Below, one piece after another: positions 17,494 to 26,482 of a stretch of 64,000 nt of DNA. The translations under genes and the position numbers were made by a program. The stretch is taken from contig CAVXLN010000020.1 in the NCBI GenBank assembly GCA_963762435.1, positions 1 to 64,000 of the forward strand, written 5' to 3'. Source of the stretch: JAXDMU01 sp963762435 (GTDB lineage Bacteria > Pseudomonadota > Alphaproteobacteria > ATCC43930 > CGMCC-115725). The notes below the pieces were generated by a model. It was not told the DNA's origin. It ran no database searches and saw only the letters and a program-made list of their open reading frames with translations. Position 1 is the stretch's first letter, and each line of letters opens with the position of its first letter.

Positions 17494-18317
17494 AGATCCG
17501 ATACATGCTCGCGGCGGCGCTCCTGCTGCTGCCGCTCTCCGCTCAGAACACCGAGGCGCAGACGACCGAGCTCATCTCCCGCAATGAGCTCAGAGTGTGC
17601 GCCGACCCGAACGATCTGCCCTTCTCGAACAAGCAGAAGGAGGGTTTCGAGAACAAGATCGCAGCGATCCTCGGCAAGGATCTCAACCTGCCGGTCAGCT
17701 ATGTCTGGTTTCCGCAGGTCATCGGCTTCGTGCGCAACACGTTGCGCGCCCGCCAGTGCGATCTGGTGATCGGCGCCTTGTCCGGCGACGATTCGATGGA
17801 GGACACCAACCCCTACTACCACACCGCCTATATGATCGTGACGCGCCAGGATGCCGGCATCAGCGCGCGGTCGCTGGCCGATCCGGTCTTTGCCGACAAG
17901 CGGATCGGCGTGGTGGCCGCGACGCCGCCGACCGATCTTCTGCTCAAGCACGGGCTGATGCCGCATGTGACCTCCTATTCGCTGGCGGTCGATACGCGCT
18001 ACGAATCGCCGCCGCGTGCGATGCTGCAGGATCTCGTCGACGGCAAGATCGACGTGGCGCTCGTCTGGGGTCCCTTCGCCGGTTATTACATCAAGAAGGA
18101 CCAGCTGCCGCTCGAGACGGCCCTGCTCGACAATGAGAACGAGGCCACTCGGCTCGATTACCGTATCACCATGGGCGTGCGGGCCAACGAGCCGGAATGG
18201 CGCCGTCGGATCAATCAGGCGATCACGCGGCATCAGGCGGAGATCACCGCGATCCTGCAGGATTATGGTGTTCCCTTGCTCGACGAGCAGAATCGCCCGA
18301 TTCCGGGTCCCCCATGA
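17490..18317 (+). CDS. xoxJ: Periplasmic binding protein-like XoxJ
   Basis: 275 residues from a TTG start at 17490 that overlaps the xoxG stop (ATTGA), with GAGG 7 nt upstream. Signal peptide LLLLPLSAQNTEA. Bacterial solute-binding fold of the amino-acid type: ELRVCADPNDLPFSNKQKEG, then GFVRNTLRARQCDLVIGA, YHTAYMIVTR, and VDGKIDVALVWGP. XoxJ (MxaJ in calcium systems) is required for methanol oxidation and thought to help activate apo-XoxF. It overlaps the next gene by ATGA. Confidence 0.94.
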   Translation: MKIRYMLAAALLLLPLSAQNTEAQTTELISRNELRVCADPNDLPFSNKQKEGFENKIAAILGKDLNLPVSYVWFPQVIGFVRNTLRARQCDLVIGALSGDDSMEDTNPYYHTAYMIVTRQDAGISARSLADPVFADKRIGVVAATPPTDLLLKHGLMPHVTSYSLAVDTRYESPPRAMLQDLVDGKIDVALVWGPFAGYYIKKDQLPLETALLDNENEATRLDYRITMGVRANEPEWRRRINQAITRHQAEITAILQDYGVPLLDEQNRPIPGPP

Positions 18318-18907
18318 GGCGAGGGGCGGGGCTGGCCGTGATCGGCCTTATCTGGGGCGTCGCCGCTGCGGCCGGCGTGCCTGAGCCCGAGGGCTATCGG
18401 CTCGATGGCTACAAGGCGCCGGTGCCGGATGGAGTCGCGGGCGGCAAAGCGCTTCATACCGACGATGTCAAGGCGCTGATCGACGCCAAGGGCGACGGGG
18501 GCGGCGTCGTGCTGATCGACGTGCTGCCGGCACCGCGCCGGCCCGAAGGGATGCGGCCGGACGCGCCCTGGATGCCGTTGCCGCGGCGCGACCTGCCGGG
18601 CAGCCTGTGGTTGCCCGATGTCGGCCGAGGTGCGATAAGTTCGGAACTTGATCAATGGTTTCAGGAGGAACTCAAGCGGTCGAGCGGGGGCGACAAGGGG
18701 AAACCGATCATATTCTACTGCTTGTCCCAATGCTGGATGAGTTGGAACGCGGCAAAGCGCGCCATTTCCTATGGCTATCGAGATGTCGTCTGGTATCCGG
18801 ACGGCACCGACGGCTGGGCAGCGGCGGGACTGCCGCTTGTGGTAGCAACGCCTGAGCCGCAGGAGCCGACATCACAGGCACCGAATTCACCGGAAAATCG
18901 CAAATGA
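18314..18907 (+). CDS. PQQ-dependent catabolism-associated rhodanese-like (CxxCW-type) protein
   Basis: 197 residues with an N-terminal signal or anchor (GLAVIGLIWGVAAAAG). The PQQ-associated CW motif is seen as YCLSQCWMSWNAAKRA (Cys-x3-Cys-Trp), inside a rhodanese-like fold: VVLIDVLPAPRRP, LPGSLWLPDVGRG, and GYRDVVWYPDGTDGW. Proteins of this family are found with PQQ alcohol dehydrogenases; the reaction is not established. It is coupled to xoxJ and is followed 13 bp later by the cytochrome c gene. Confidence 0.9.
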   Translation: MRRGAGLAVIGLIWGVAAAAGVPEPEGYRLDGYKAPVPDGVAGGKALHTDDVKALIDAKGDGGGVVLIDVLPAPRRPEGMRPDAPWMPLPRRDLPGSLWLPDVGRGAISSELDQWFQEELKRSSGGDKGKPIIFYCLSQCWMSWNAAKRAISYGYRDVVWYPDGTDGWAAAGLPLVVATPEPQEPTSQAPNSPENRK

Positions 18908-18920
18908 AGGGAAGATCACG

Positions 18921-19298
18921 ATGAAGCGCGCTGTATTGAGCTCGGTCGCCATCCTGGCCGTCACGGCCTTTGCCACGCCGGCCCTGGCCGCCGGCGACGC
19001 CACTGCGGGCGAGGCGATCTTCAAGTCGAAATGCTCTGTCTGCCATTCGCCGGAAGCCGGCACCAACAAGGTCGGCCCCAGCCTGCACGGCGTCGTCGGG
19101 CGCCATTCCGGCAGTATCGAGGATTACAACTACTCGCCGGCCATGAAGGGTTTCGACAAGGTCTGGACCGAGGATCAGCTGAATATCTACCTGACCAATC
19201 CGCGCGGCGTCGTGGTCGGCACCAAGATGGTGTTTCCGGGACTGAAGGATGACACTGATCGCGCGAATCTGATCGCTTATCTTGCAACCTTGAAATAA
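18921..19298 (+). CDS. Class I cytochrome c (c2/c550-like)
   Basis: 125 residues with signal peptide (AILAVTAFATPALA-AGD). Single haem site CSVCH, GPSLHGVVGRHSG loop, and Met ligand in GTKMVFPGL. Typical small soluble periplasmic cytochrome c. An AAGGGAAG ribosome site precedes it. As the last gene of the xoxGJ cluster it is likely to carry electrons from XoxG to the terminal oxidase. Confidence 0.93.
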   Translation: MKRAVLSSVAILAVTAFATPALAAGDATAGEAIFKSKCSVCHSPEAGTNKVGPSLHGVVGRHSGSIEDYNYSPAMKGFDKVWTEDQLNIYLTNPRGVVVGTKMVFPGLKDDTDRANLIAYLATLK

Positions 19299-19304
19299 GG
19301 GCTA

Positions 19305-19337
19305 GGCCCGGGACTGCCGAAATAGTTGTCCCGGGCC
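19305..19337 (+). terminator. Hairpin after the xox gene cluster
   Basis: GGCCCGGGAC (19305-19314) and GTCCCGGGCC (19328-19337) form a perfect 10-bp stem with a 13-nt loop, 7 bp past the cytochrome stop. No T-run follows, so it may be a weak or Rho-aided terminator. It marks the boundary between the methanol island and the T6SS locus. Confidence 0.5.
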
Positions 19338-19418
19338 GAGAAGACGGTAAAATCGCCCCTGATACTCGCCCGGCCGCGGCCGGCCAGCAGCGTGCAGAGC
19401 GCATTTCCGGAGGAAGCC

Positions 19419-20850
19419 ATGGAATACAAAGCCTCGACCGCCGAGAAATTTAAGGCCTTGATCCGGATTGCCAAGCCGGATGCGCAAATACCAATTGCCT
19501 GGGCAATCGGCCATGCGGGCAAGGATGAAGATCCGGTGCTGTTTGTAATCCGCGGCAAGCCGGGTAACGCCGAGAAGGGCCTCAAGAAGGAAGCCAAGAC
19601 CAAGGACGGCAAGAGCGAGAAGGTAACGCTGATTAATTTGGGTCTGCTGCACTACAAGGAAGGCGAGATCATTCTTAATTGCCGCAAGGCGCCTTCGACC
19701 AAGATCAAGACCAATTTCATCGAATATTTCGACAAGTGCAAGAACTCGACGCTGAGCCGGCACATCACGCTCGTGCCGCCGGGCGAATGGAAAGATGATG
19801 CGACGGACGACGAAGCGCTTGGCGACGACGAGGGCGAGGTGTCGGAGTCCGAGGGCGGTGAGTCGCAGCCGACCGAGCAGGAAGAGCCTGCCCAGATCGA
19901 TCTGGCGGAGCTTCAGGCAAGGCAGCAGAAACTTGCCGATTTCCTGCGGCTCGCTGCCGCCAATATCAAGGCCCATCCCGAGCTCCTTCCGGTCGTCAAG
20001 GAGGCCGCGCAGAAATCCGCTGACGCCAAGACGGCGCTCGGCAAGGAGGATGGCCCGGGTGCCGAAACGCTGATCGTCGAGGCCGAAGCGCTGGTCCAGC
20101 AGCTCGCGAAGGCGGCACCGCCGCCGCCGCCGGGTGGCCAGCAGGAACAGGTGCCCCCGGAAGCACCGCCGGAGCAGCCGGCCAGCGGCGGCGCGCTCAA
20201 GGCCTATATCGACCAGCAAGTCGCCGAGCTGATAGCACTTGCCCAGAAGCAGCATGCGCTGGTCGGCGGCGACACTGGGGAGAAGAAGCCGGATTACACC
20301 ATCTTCAGCCGTGCCCTGTCGCGCCATTTGCCGGCGAACGCCCCGGATCCGGGCATGGGGGGCAAGGGGGCGGTCGATACCGATGTCGCCCGGTTGAAGC
20401 TGATGATTGCCGACGGCGAGAAGCTCGAGCAGCTGCTTGGCCTGAAGTCGGCCGAAAAGGACTATAAGGCGCCCACAGCCAAGGTTTGGGCCGATGCGCG
20501 CAAGGCCGCGATGACCAAAATGGACGCGCTGAAGCAGCAGATCAAGGCGGACTTCGGGCAGGATGCGGCCAAGATCGACGAGGGCTTCAAGCCGATCGAC
20601 GGCTTCTTCACCACGCTCGACAACAAGCTCGCCGACGAACTCGAGACGTTGCAGAAAGCGACCGAGGCCGCGAAGAAGGAAGAATCTCAAAAGAAGGCGC
20701 GCAAGCTGGTCGACAGCTATCGCAGCGAGCTCGAACTCCCGCAGCGCGTTCTTGCAGGAAATCGAAACGAACCCGTGGGGGATCTCCCCCAACGTGGTCG
20801 GATCCTTCACCCGCGTGCTCGACGCGATCAGCAAGCAGCTGCCGAGCTGA
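19419..20850 (+). CDS. Unknown protein at the edge of the T6SS locus, C-terminal frameshift
   Basis: Starts at 19419 (MEYKASTAEKF) with CCGGAGGAA just before. About 476 residues if corrected. Residues 1-125 form a compact Lys-rich domain (HYKEGEIILNCRKAPSTK; HITLVPPGEW), followed by an acidic linker (DDEALGDDEGEVSESEGGE), helical segments, a Pro/Gln linker, and a long helical, Lys/Ala-rich C-terminal part. At about 20735-20740 the frame changes by one extra base. The uncorrected frame ends in an Arg-rich tail at 20855. The shifted frame ends with FLQEIETNPWGISPNVVGSF and a stop at 20850, which looks like the true C-terminus. No family recognised. It has no signal peptide. It is transcribed toward ppkA and ends at a terminator. 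An accessory or cargo role in the T6SS is inferred from position only. Confidence 0.75.
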
Positions 20851-20891
20851 TCTGATTCAAATGCGCGGAGCACGTCGCTCGCGCTGAAACA

Positions 20892-20923
20892 AGCCTCGAC
20901 GGCATCGCCGCCGGGGCTTTTTT
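20892..20923 (+). terminator. Rho-independent terminator after the 19419 gene
   Basis: AGCCTCGACGGC pairs with GCCGCCGGGGCT (one G-T pair and one mismatch) around an ATC loop, followed by a run of six T. It ends the plus-strand transcript and faces the 3' end of the convergent ppkA gene. Confidence 0.75.
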
Positions 20924-20925
20924 CG

Positions 20926-23010
20926 CTACTTGACGGCTTCGAAGAAGCTGAAGCTGGTGGTCGCCTGGGCGCCGCTGCGGGCGAGAGCGGCCTGCACCAT
21001 CTTAAGGTAGGGCCCAATCTCCTCGGTCTGCGATTCCTGCTTCTCGAACAACGGCGTTGGCGAGAACAGCGCTACCAGCATATTGGGGCCATAGGGCTCG
21101 GCGACCTGATAGACATCCTCGGCACGCGTCGTCGAGGGTTTAGCGGTGCCGAGCGTGAGTTCCTGGCCGGCCTTTACCCGGTTGTTCGGCCGGAGCGGGG
21201 TCGGCAGCATATGGGCGACGCTGCCGGCATTGTCGATGTAATCGACATAGAGATAACCGTCGCGATCGCCGGCCACCATCTTGACCACGAGATACTCGCC
21301 GTCCTTGTAGACCGCGGACGGCTTGTTGAGCTCGATGCGCGGGACAGTCCCAGGGCCGGTCGCAGCCGCAAGCGCCTTCGCAACGTCGCAATGCGGCCAG
21401 ACATAGACCTTGACGGCATCGGCGGTCACAGCACCACCGGGTGCGCCGACAAGTGCTGCTTTGAGCCCGGCCAGATCTTGCGCCGTGCTGACGAAGCCCT
21501 TCACTTGGCCCCTGAGGTCGTTGCCGACATTCAAGGACAGGTCCGAGCATTTATAGCCTTGCAGCAGCGGCTCGACTGCGGCGAGGAGCGCGGTGCGCGT
21601 TGGTGCCTGTGACGTTTCCGGCGCGGTCGGCGTAATCGCCGGCGTCGGTGTCGGGGTCAGGCTGAAGACCGGCGTCGGTGTCGGCGAGGACGTCAACGCC
21701 ACGGTGGGCGTGGGGCTGGGTGTCGGGGTGAAGGCGGCGGTCGGTATCGGGTTTGGCGTCGGCCCGAGCTTCGCGATCTGCTCGTCGGGCTGGCGCAGGA
21801 AGAAATACCAGCCGGCCCCGGCCGCGACGGCAAAGGACAGGAGGCCGGCCGCGATCAGCAGTCCGGCGCTTGACCGCTTCGGCTTTTCGACGGGCTTTGC
21901 CGGCTCGACAGCGGCCGGCGGGGGCGAAGGCGGGATGAGGCCCAGATCATCGAGCGACGGCGGCGAGACGGGCACCACCGGCGCAACCGCAGTACCGCCG
22001 GCGCCCGGCAGAACGTGCATACTCTGCGGCCGGTACTGCGGGTCCGGCTCGAGCAGTGGGGCGATTTCCGCCCTGAGCTCCTCCGGCACATCGCTGAGAT
22101 CGGGAACGCCGCGCCGCGCCTCGATCACCGAGATCGGTGAATTTCCCATCGGCAAAGGCTTGCCGATGGCGGCCGCGGCCAGCACCAGCCCCAGGCTGTA
22201 GATGTCCGAGCGGGCATCGATCTTGCCGTCATACATGCCGAGCTGCTCGGGCGAGACATAGGAATATTTGCCGGCAAAATCCTGCCCGATGACAGTGCGC
22301 TCGCCCGGCTCGGTCGATTTGGCGATGCCGAAATCGATGATCTTGGCGAGATCGGTCTTGCCATCGACCAGGATGATGTTATCGGGCGAAATATCGCGGT
22401 GATAGATGCCCTTCTCATGGGCGGCGGCGAGCCCCATGGCGACGCGGTCGCGCAGCAGCCTCACCTCGTAAGGCTCCAGTTTCCGCTGCTTCAGCACGCC
22501 CGCCAGCGACGGGCCGTCGACGAACTCCATGACCAGATAGCGATGGCCGAACTCGTCGCGGAACAGCCCCTCATAAGCGACCACCGCATCGTTGCGCACG
22601 CGGCGGAGCTTGCGGGCCTCCTCCTGGAACAGCGAGATGATGCGCGGCTCGTTCGCCAGCTCGGGCAGGATAACCTTGATCGCATGCATGCTGCCGAGCT
22701 CGGCATGGCGGGCGCGATAGACCTCGCCCATGCCGCCCCGCGCCAGAACCTGCTCGATCTCGTAAGTGTGGCCGAGCAGCACGCCCGGGCGGATTGAAGC
22801 GAGGCTGGGTGGCGCCGGCGGGGCGCCGGACATCAGCGTGCTGGAGGAAGGTTCGCTCGGCTGGGATGGTTCGGGCGGCGATGGCGGCGATGAGGAAGCA
22901 CTGCTTGGCGGCGCCGAGCTGGCTGAGCGGGCGATGAACCGAGTCGCCTCGTCATCCGGTTCCGCGTCGAGCCCGGTCGGTCCGGTAGGCGGTGATGAAG
23001 AATCCGACAT
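20926..23010 (-). CDS. ppkA: Membrane Ser/Thr protein kinase PpkA with DUF4384-like periplasmic domain
   Basis: 694 residues. Ser/Pro-rich N-terminus (1-75), then a eukaryotic-type kinase domain (about 80-335): glycine loop LARGGMGEVYRA, Lys in HAIKVILPE, catalytic YHRDISPDNII, and IDFGIAKS. One membrane helix (LLIAAGLLSFAVAAGAGWYFF, near 385-410) is followed by a PTPTPS repeat linker (about 420-480) and a C-terminal domain with YLYVDYIDNAGSVAHMLPT, as in DUF4384 proteins. With the phosphatase PppA (51852), FHA protein TagH (43738) and TagF (51040) it forms the T6SS threonine-phosphorylation control branch. It is divergent from vgrG. Confidence 0.9.
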   Translation of the reverse strand: MSDSSSPPTGPTGLDAEPDDEATRFIARSASSAPPSSASSSPPSPPEPSQPSEPSSSTLMSGAPPAPPSLASIRPGVLLGHTYEIEQVLARGGMGEVYRARHAELGSMHAIKVILPELANEPRIISLFQEEARKLRRVRNDAVVAYEGLFRDEFGHRYLVMEFVDGPSLAGVLKQRKLEPYEVRLLRDRVAMGLAAAHEKGIYHRDISPDNIILVDGKTDLAKIIDFGIAKSTEPGERTVIGQDFAGKYSYVSPEQLGMYDGKIDARSDIYSLGLVLAAAAIGKPLPMGNSPISVIEARRGVPDLSDVPEELRAEIAPLLEPDPQYRPQSMHVLPGAGGTAVAPVVPVSPPSLDDLGLIPPSPPPAAVEPAKPVEKPKRSSAGLLIAAGLLSFAVAAGAGWYFFLRQPDEQIAKLGPTPNPIPTAAFTPTPSPTPTVALTSSPTPTPVFSLTPTPTPAITPTAPETSQAPTRTALLAAVEPLLQGYKCSDLSLNVGNDLRGQVKGFVSTAQDLAGLKAALVGAPGGAVTADAVKVYVWPHCDVAKALAAATGPGTVPRIELNKPSAVYKDGEYLVVKMVAGDRDGYLYVDYIDNAGSVAHMLPTPLRPNNRVKAGQELTLGTAKPSTTRAEDVYQVAEPYGPNMLVALFSPTPLFEKQESQTEEIGPYLKMVQAALARSGAQATTSFSFFEAVK

Positions 23011-23319
23011 GACCTCTCGCGCTGCTGTCGCCTTAGCCTAGCGCGCGCCCTATGACCCCGCCAAGCAGCAGGAAGCGGCCCGCGGCTGAAACTCAATTGA
23101 ACGGCCCTGCCATGCGGATACAGCGCGGTCGGCAAAATGTCCACTGAAAGTCACGCTCTCATCAGAGCACAACCCTGACCTTGCCGATCGTCAAAAGCAC
23201 AAAAGTAAGAACGCCATAGGTTTGTTCCAGTTTTGGCGATACGCTTGGTGTGGTATGCCTTGGGCAGGGGCATGAAGGGGGGCCGTGGCGCGGGTTCGCC
23301 GCGGGCTAAGAGGATCGCG
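23011..23319. promoter_or_regulatory. Divergent region between ppkA and vgrG
   Basis: 309 bp upstream of both genes. A ribosome site (AAGAGGATC) stands before the vgrG start at 23320. A weak TTTTGGCG-to-GGTATGCC pair (about 23231-23260) could be a vgrG promoter. Nothing else is seen. Confidence 0.35.
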
Positions 23320-25251
23320 ATGGCGGATAATCGGCTAATCGACCTAAAATCGACGCTTGACGCGACCAAGGTCACGCTGATTCGGGTGACAGGGTCCGAG
23401 CGGCTGAGCGAGCTGTTCGAATATCGGCTCGATCTTCGCAGCTCGACCAATGATCTCGATCTCGTCAGCGTGCTGGGCACCCATATGTCCGTCACGCTCG
23501 ATATGGATACGACGGGCAGCACCACGCGCAATTTCGACGGGCTGGTGACGCACTTCACCTATGAAGGCATGGATGCGAAGCTCGGCATTTTCTCGGCGAC
23601 CATCCGCCCCTGGCTTTGGCTGCTCACCCGTCGGCGCAATTGCAAGATCTTTCAGAGCAAGACGGCGCTCGACATCATCAAGGCCGTCTTCGCCGATTAT
23701 CCGGATGCAAGCTTTCAGGACAACACGACGGCGCCGGCCAACGGTTGGGTGACCCGCGACTATTGCGTCCAGTATAATGAGACGGATTTCGCCTTCGTCA
23801 GCCGGTTGATGGAGCAGGAAGGCATCTTCTATTTCTTCAAGCACCAGCTCAGCCAGCACCAGATGATCTTGGCCAACCAGATCTCATCGCTGTCGACGGT
23901 GCCGAACTACGCGGACATCAGCCACGAATCGGAGCAGCGCAACACTCAGCTCAGCGTCGATGTGATCTGGGACTGGCGCGTCTCGACCGAGATCGAGACC
24001 GACAAGGTCACGCTCACCGACTATAATTTCGAAACGCCGACCGCCAATCTACAGAAGGTCCAGCAGAACTCGCAGCGCAGCGATCAAAACACGTTCGAGG
24101 TCTATGAGTACCCGGGAAAATATATGACCGCGGCCGTGGGCGGCGATGTCTCCAAGACGCGCATGAACGAAGTCGGCAGCCCGTTCAAGCGCGTGCACGG
24201 CGCGGGCTCGGCTCGGTCGCTCACGACAGGTACGCTGTTCACGCTCAAGAATTGCGATCGCACGGACCAGAACGCCCAACATGCGGTGATCGCGACCGAG
24301 ATCAGCATGCGGCGCGAATGGGGCGACGAGCATGGCGGCGAGGATCGGCTGATCTTCGATTGCAGCTTCGAGGCGATCTTGCAGTCGGCCTTCTTCTCGC
24401 CGCGCCGGCTCACGCCGATGCCGCGGCTGCCCGGCCCCCAGACCGCTCTCGTGGTCGGCGCGTCGGGGGCGGAGATCGATACCGACAAGTACGGCCGGAT
24501 CAAGGTGCAATTCTACTGGGACCGGCTCGGCACCAAGGATGAGAGCAGCTCCTGCTGGATCCGCGTGGCGCAGAAGCTCGCCGGCCCGAACTTCGGCACC
24601 ATGTACATCCCGCGGATCGGTCAGGAAGTGGTGGTCGATTTTCTCGAAGGCGATCCTGACCGGCCGCTCGTCACCGGCGTCGTCTACAACGCCACAAACA
24701 TGCCGCCCGACACGCTGCCCGACAACAAGACCCGCACCATCACGCGGACGCGGTCATCGACCGGCGGCGATGCCAGCACGTTCAACGAGTTCACCTTCGA
24801 GGACCTCAAGGGCTCGGAATATATCTTCCTGCACGCCCAGAAGGACTTCAATGGCGTCGTCCTCAACAACTACACGATGACCATCACCCAGGACAAGACG
24901 ACCGAGGTGAAGCAAGGAAACGTCAAGACCACGATCGATCAGGGCAACGATACCTACACGCTGAGCCAAGGAAATCTGAGCGAGACTATCTCGCAAGGCA
25001 ATGTCAGCACTTCCGTCACCGCAGGTAAGATCAGTGTTACCGCCGGCAGCGACATCTCGATCACCTCGAATACCAAGATCACACTGACGGTGGGCGGCAG
25101 CTCGATTACGATCGAGCCCACGCAGATTCAGCTTTCCTCGACGAACATCACCGTCGCGGCCAATCTGCAAGCCCAACTCAGCGGCACTAAAACCCAGGTC
25201 TCGGGCGACGCGATGCTGCAGCTACAGGGCGGAATCACCAAGATCAACTGA
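23320..25251 (+). CDS. tssI: T6SS spike protein VgrG (TssI)
   Basis: 643 residues from the ATG at 23320 (MADNRLIDLKS). Phage gp27-like domain (about 1-370): SERLSELFEYRLDL, then IFQSKTALDIIKAVFADYP, YCVQYNETDFAFVSRLMEQE and EGIFYFF. gp5-like OB domain: DKYGRIKVQFYWDRLG, SCWIRVAQ, GPNFGTMYIPRIGQEVVVDF, EGDPDRPLVTG. C-terminal beta-helix of short repeats (TTIDQGN, YTLSQGN, ETISQGN, STSVTAGK). There is no fused effector domain, so cargo must bind separately. The PAAR gene 1.2 kb downstream would cap this spike. Confidence 0.96.
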   Translation: MADNRLIDLKSTLDATKVTLIRVTGSERLSELFEYRLDLRSSTNDLDLVSVLGTHMSVTLDMDTTGSTTRNFDGLVTHFTYEGMDAKLGIFSATIRPWLWLLTRRRNCKIFQSKTALDIIKAVFADYPDASFQDNTTAPANGWVTRDYCVQYNETDFAFVSRLMEQEGIFYFFKHQLSQHQMILANQISSLSTVPNYADISHESEQRNTQLSVDVIWDWRVSTEIETDKVTLTDYNFETPTANLQKVQQNSQRSDQNTFEVYEYPGKYMTAAVGGDVSKTRMNEVGSPFKRVHGAGSARSLTTGTLFTLKNCDRTDQNAQHAVIATEISMRREWGDEHGGEDRLIFDCSFEAILQSAFFSPRRLTPMPRLPGPQTALVVGASGAEIDTDKYGRIKVQFYWDRLGTKDESSSCWIRVAQKLAGPNFGTMYIPRIGQEVVVDFLEGDPDRPLVTGVVYNATNMPPDTLPDNKTRTITRTRSSTGGDASTFNEFTFEDLKGSEYIFLHAQKDFNGVVLNNYTMTITQDKTTEVKQGNVKTTIDQGNDTYTLSQGNLSETISQGNVSTSVTAGKISVTAGSDISITSNTKITLTVGGSSITIEPTQIQLSSTNITVAANLQAQLSGTKTQVSGDAMLQLQGGITKIN

Positions 25252-25271
25252 GAAAGATCCAGGCGGGCCGA

Positions 25272-26423
25272 TCAAAACGCCGATGCCAGGCAACCCCCCG
25301 TGCAGGGGCTGAGCCGGATCGCCGGCACGATCATCTGCAGATGCGCCATCAGGGAGACGAGCGGCAACCCGATCTGCAGCACCGGCAGCGTGGTTGGGAT
25401 CTGCCAGTTGATCGCAGCCAGCTGCGGCAAGTTGAGCCGCAGGATCAGCTCGATCTCGGGCATGGTGAGCGCCGGCAACAGCGCCGGCAGCGGCAGTGCC
25501 AGATTGAGTTTCACCATGGCCTGGAACAGCAGCTTCATGCCGGCCAGGAGCTGCCCGATTCTGGCATTGATCGTGTCGGTCAGGGATGCGGTGGCCGTCG
25601 CCGTCAGGTCGATATCGAGCTTCGGCAACAGGCTGAGCAGCGAGAGCGCGCTCAAGAGCTGCGGCGGTACGATTACGGCATTCAGCTTCAGCGAGATGAG
25701 CGGCCTGATGATTGCCGCGAGCGCTGCGGGATCCAGAAGATCGATCTTGAGCGCGATCGCTAGTGCCAGGAGCGGACGCAGCTGAGCCATCAGCTGCAGT
25801 TTCGGCAGCACGAAAGAGGGAAACGGGATCTGGGGCAGGAAGATCTGCAGGGCAACCGCGAGGCGCGCCTCGAAATCGGCCGGCGGGTTCATGAGATCGA
25901 GTCCCAGCACTGCCTTGATCTGGGCGGTCAGCGACAGGAGCGCCGACAGCTTGATCAAGGCGCTGACGGGCAGGGTGGCAAGGGGTGCGAGAAGGGGCAG
26001 ATCGATCTGTGCTGTCAGCTGTGCCAGCGCCTCGAGCCCGATCGGGGTGGTGATGTCGATGCCGAGATGCAGCTGCATCTGCAGGGCCAGATTGGCGAGG
26101 CCCATGAGGGTCGGCAGGCCCGCCATGATGCTGAGCTGCGGCAGATGGAACTGCTCGATCGCGCCAAGCATTTCGGCCGGAAAAGGCGAGGGCGGCGCCA
26201 GGGTCAGCATCTCGGACAGCGATAGCAGGATCGGCGGCAAGGCCGGCAATGCCACCGTCGCCGTGAGCGACGCCTTCAACTGCGCCGTCGCCGAAAGGAG
26301 CGGGGTCAGGCTCGGCTTGCAGAAACAGACCATGACGCGGATCGAGCTCCGGAAGGGGCTTGGAACGCTGGATTTTGCCGTTGGCCGGAACCGGCCCATA
26401 GGCGATAATGCCTTGAGGATCAT
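25272..26423 (-). CDS. Leu/Pro-rich protein of unknown function beside vgrG and PAAR; effector candidate
   Basis: Up to 383 residues, dominated by Leu, Ala, Pro and Ile with few charges. High GC at third codon positions in this frame and coherent helical text (LPALLPALTMPEIELIL) support a real gene. A repeated motif [G/K]-[I/L]-D-[I/L]-x-x-P occurs at residues 121, 174 and 226, about 52-53 residues apart (GIDITTP, GLDLMNP, KIDLLDP). The C-terminus holds two Cys (PCTGGCLASAF). Start uncertain: ATG at 26423 or 26333; a neighbouring frame from 26427 (MYDPQGIIAYGPVPANGKIQ) also looks protein-like, so the 5' end may be frame-shifted. It is convergent with vgrG and divergent from the PAAR gene. No family recognised; a membrane-active or PAAR-linked effector is a guess from context. 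Confidence 0.75.
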   Translation of the reverse strand: MILKALSPMGRFRPTAKSSVPSPFRSSIRVMVCFCKPSLTPLLSATAQLKASLTATVALPALPPILLSLSEMLTLAPPSPFPAEMLGAIEQFHLPQLSIMAGLPTLMGLANLALQMQLHLGIDITTPIGLEALAQLTAQIDLPLLAPLATLPVSALIKLSALLSLTAQIKAVLGLDLMNPPADFEARLAVALQIFLPQIPFPSFVLPKLQLMAQLRPLLALAIALKIDLLDPAALAAIIRPLISLKLNAVIVPPQLLSALSLLSLLPKLDIDLTATATASLTDTINARIGQLLAGMKLLFQAMVKLNLALPLPALLPALTMPEIELILRLNLPQLAAINWQIPTTLPVLQIGLPLVSLMAHLQMIVPAIRLSPCTGGCLASAF

Positions 26424-26482
26424 ACATGGACCAGCCGGCGAAGGCGATCATGGCGCGCCGGCTGATCGCAGGGAGAGAGCAC

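Noticed and set aside
19302..21017. Minus-strand frame of 571 codons opposite the 19419 gene
   Set aside because: Leu/Arg-rich text typical of antisense reading of a Lys/Ala-rich helical protein; it overlaps the ppkA end and lacks a ribosome site.
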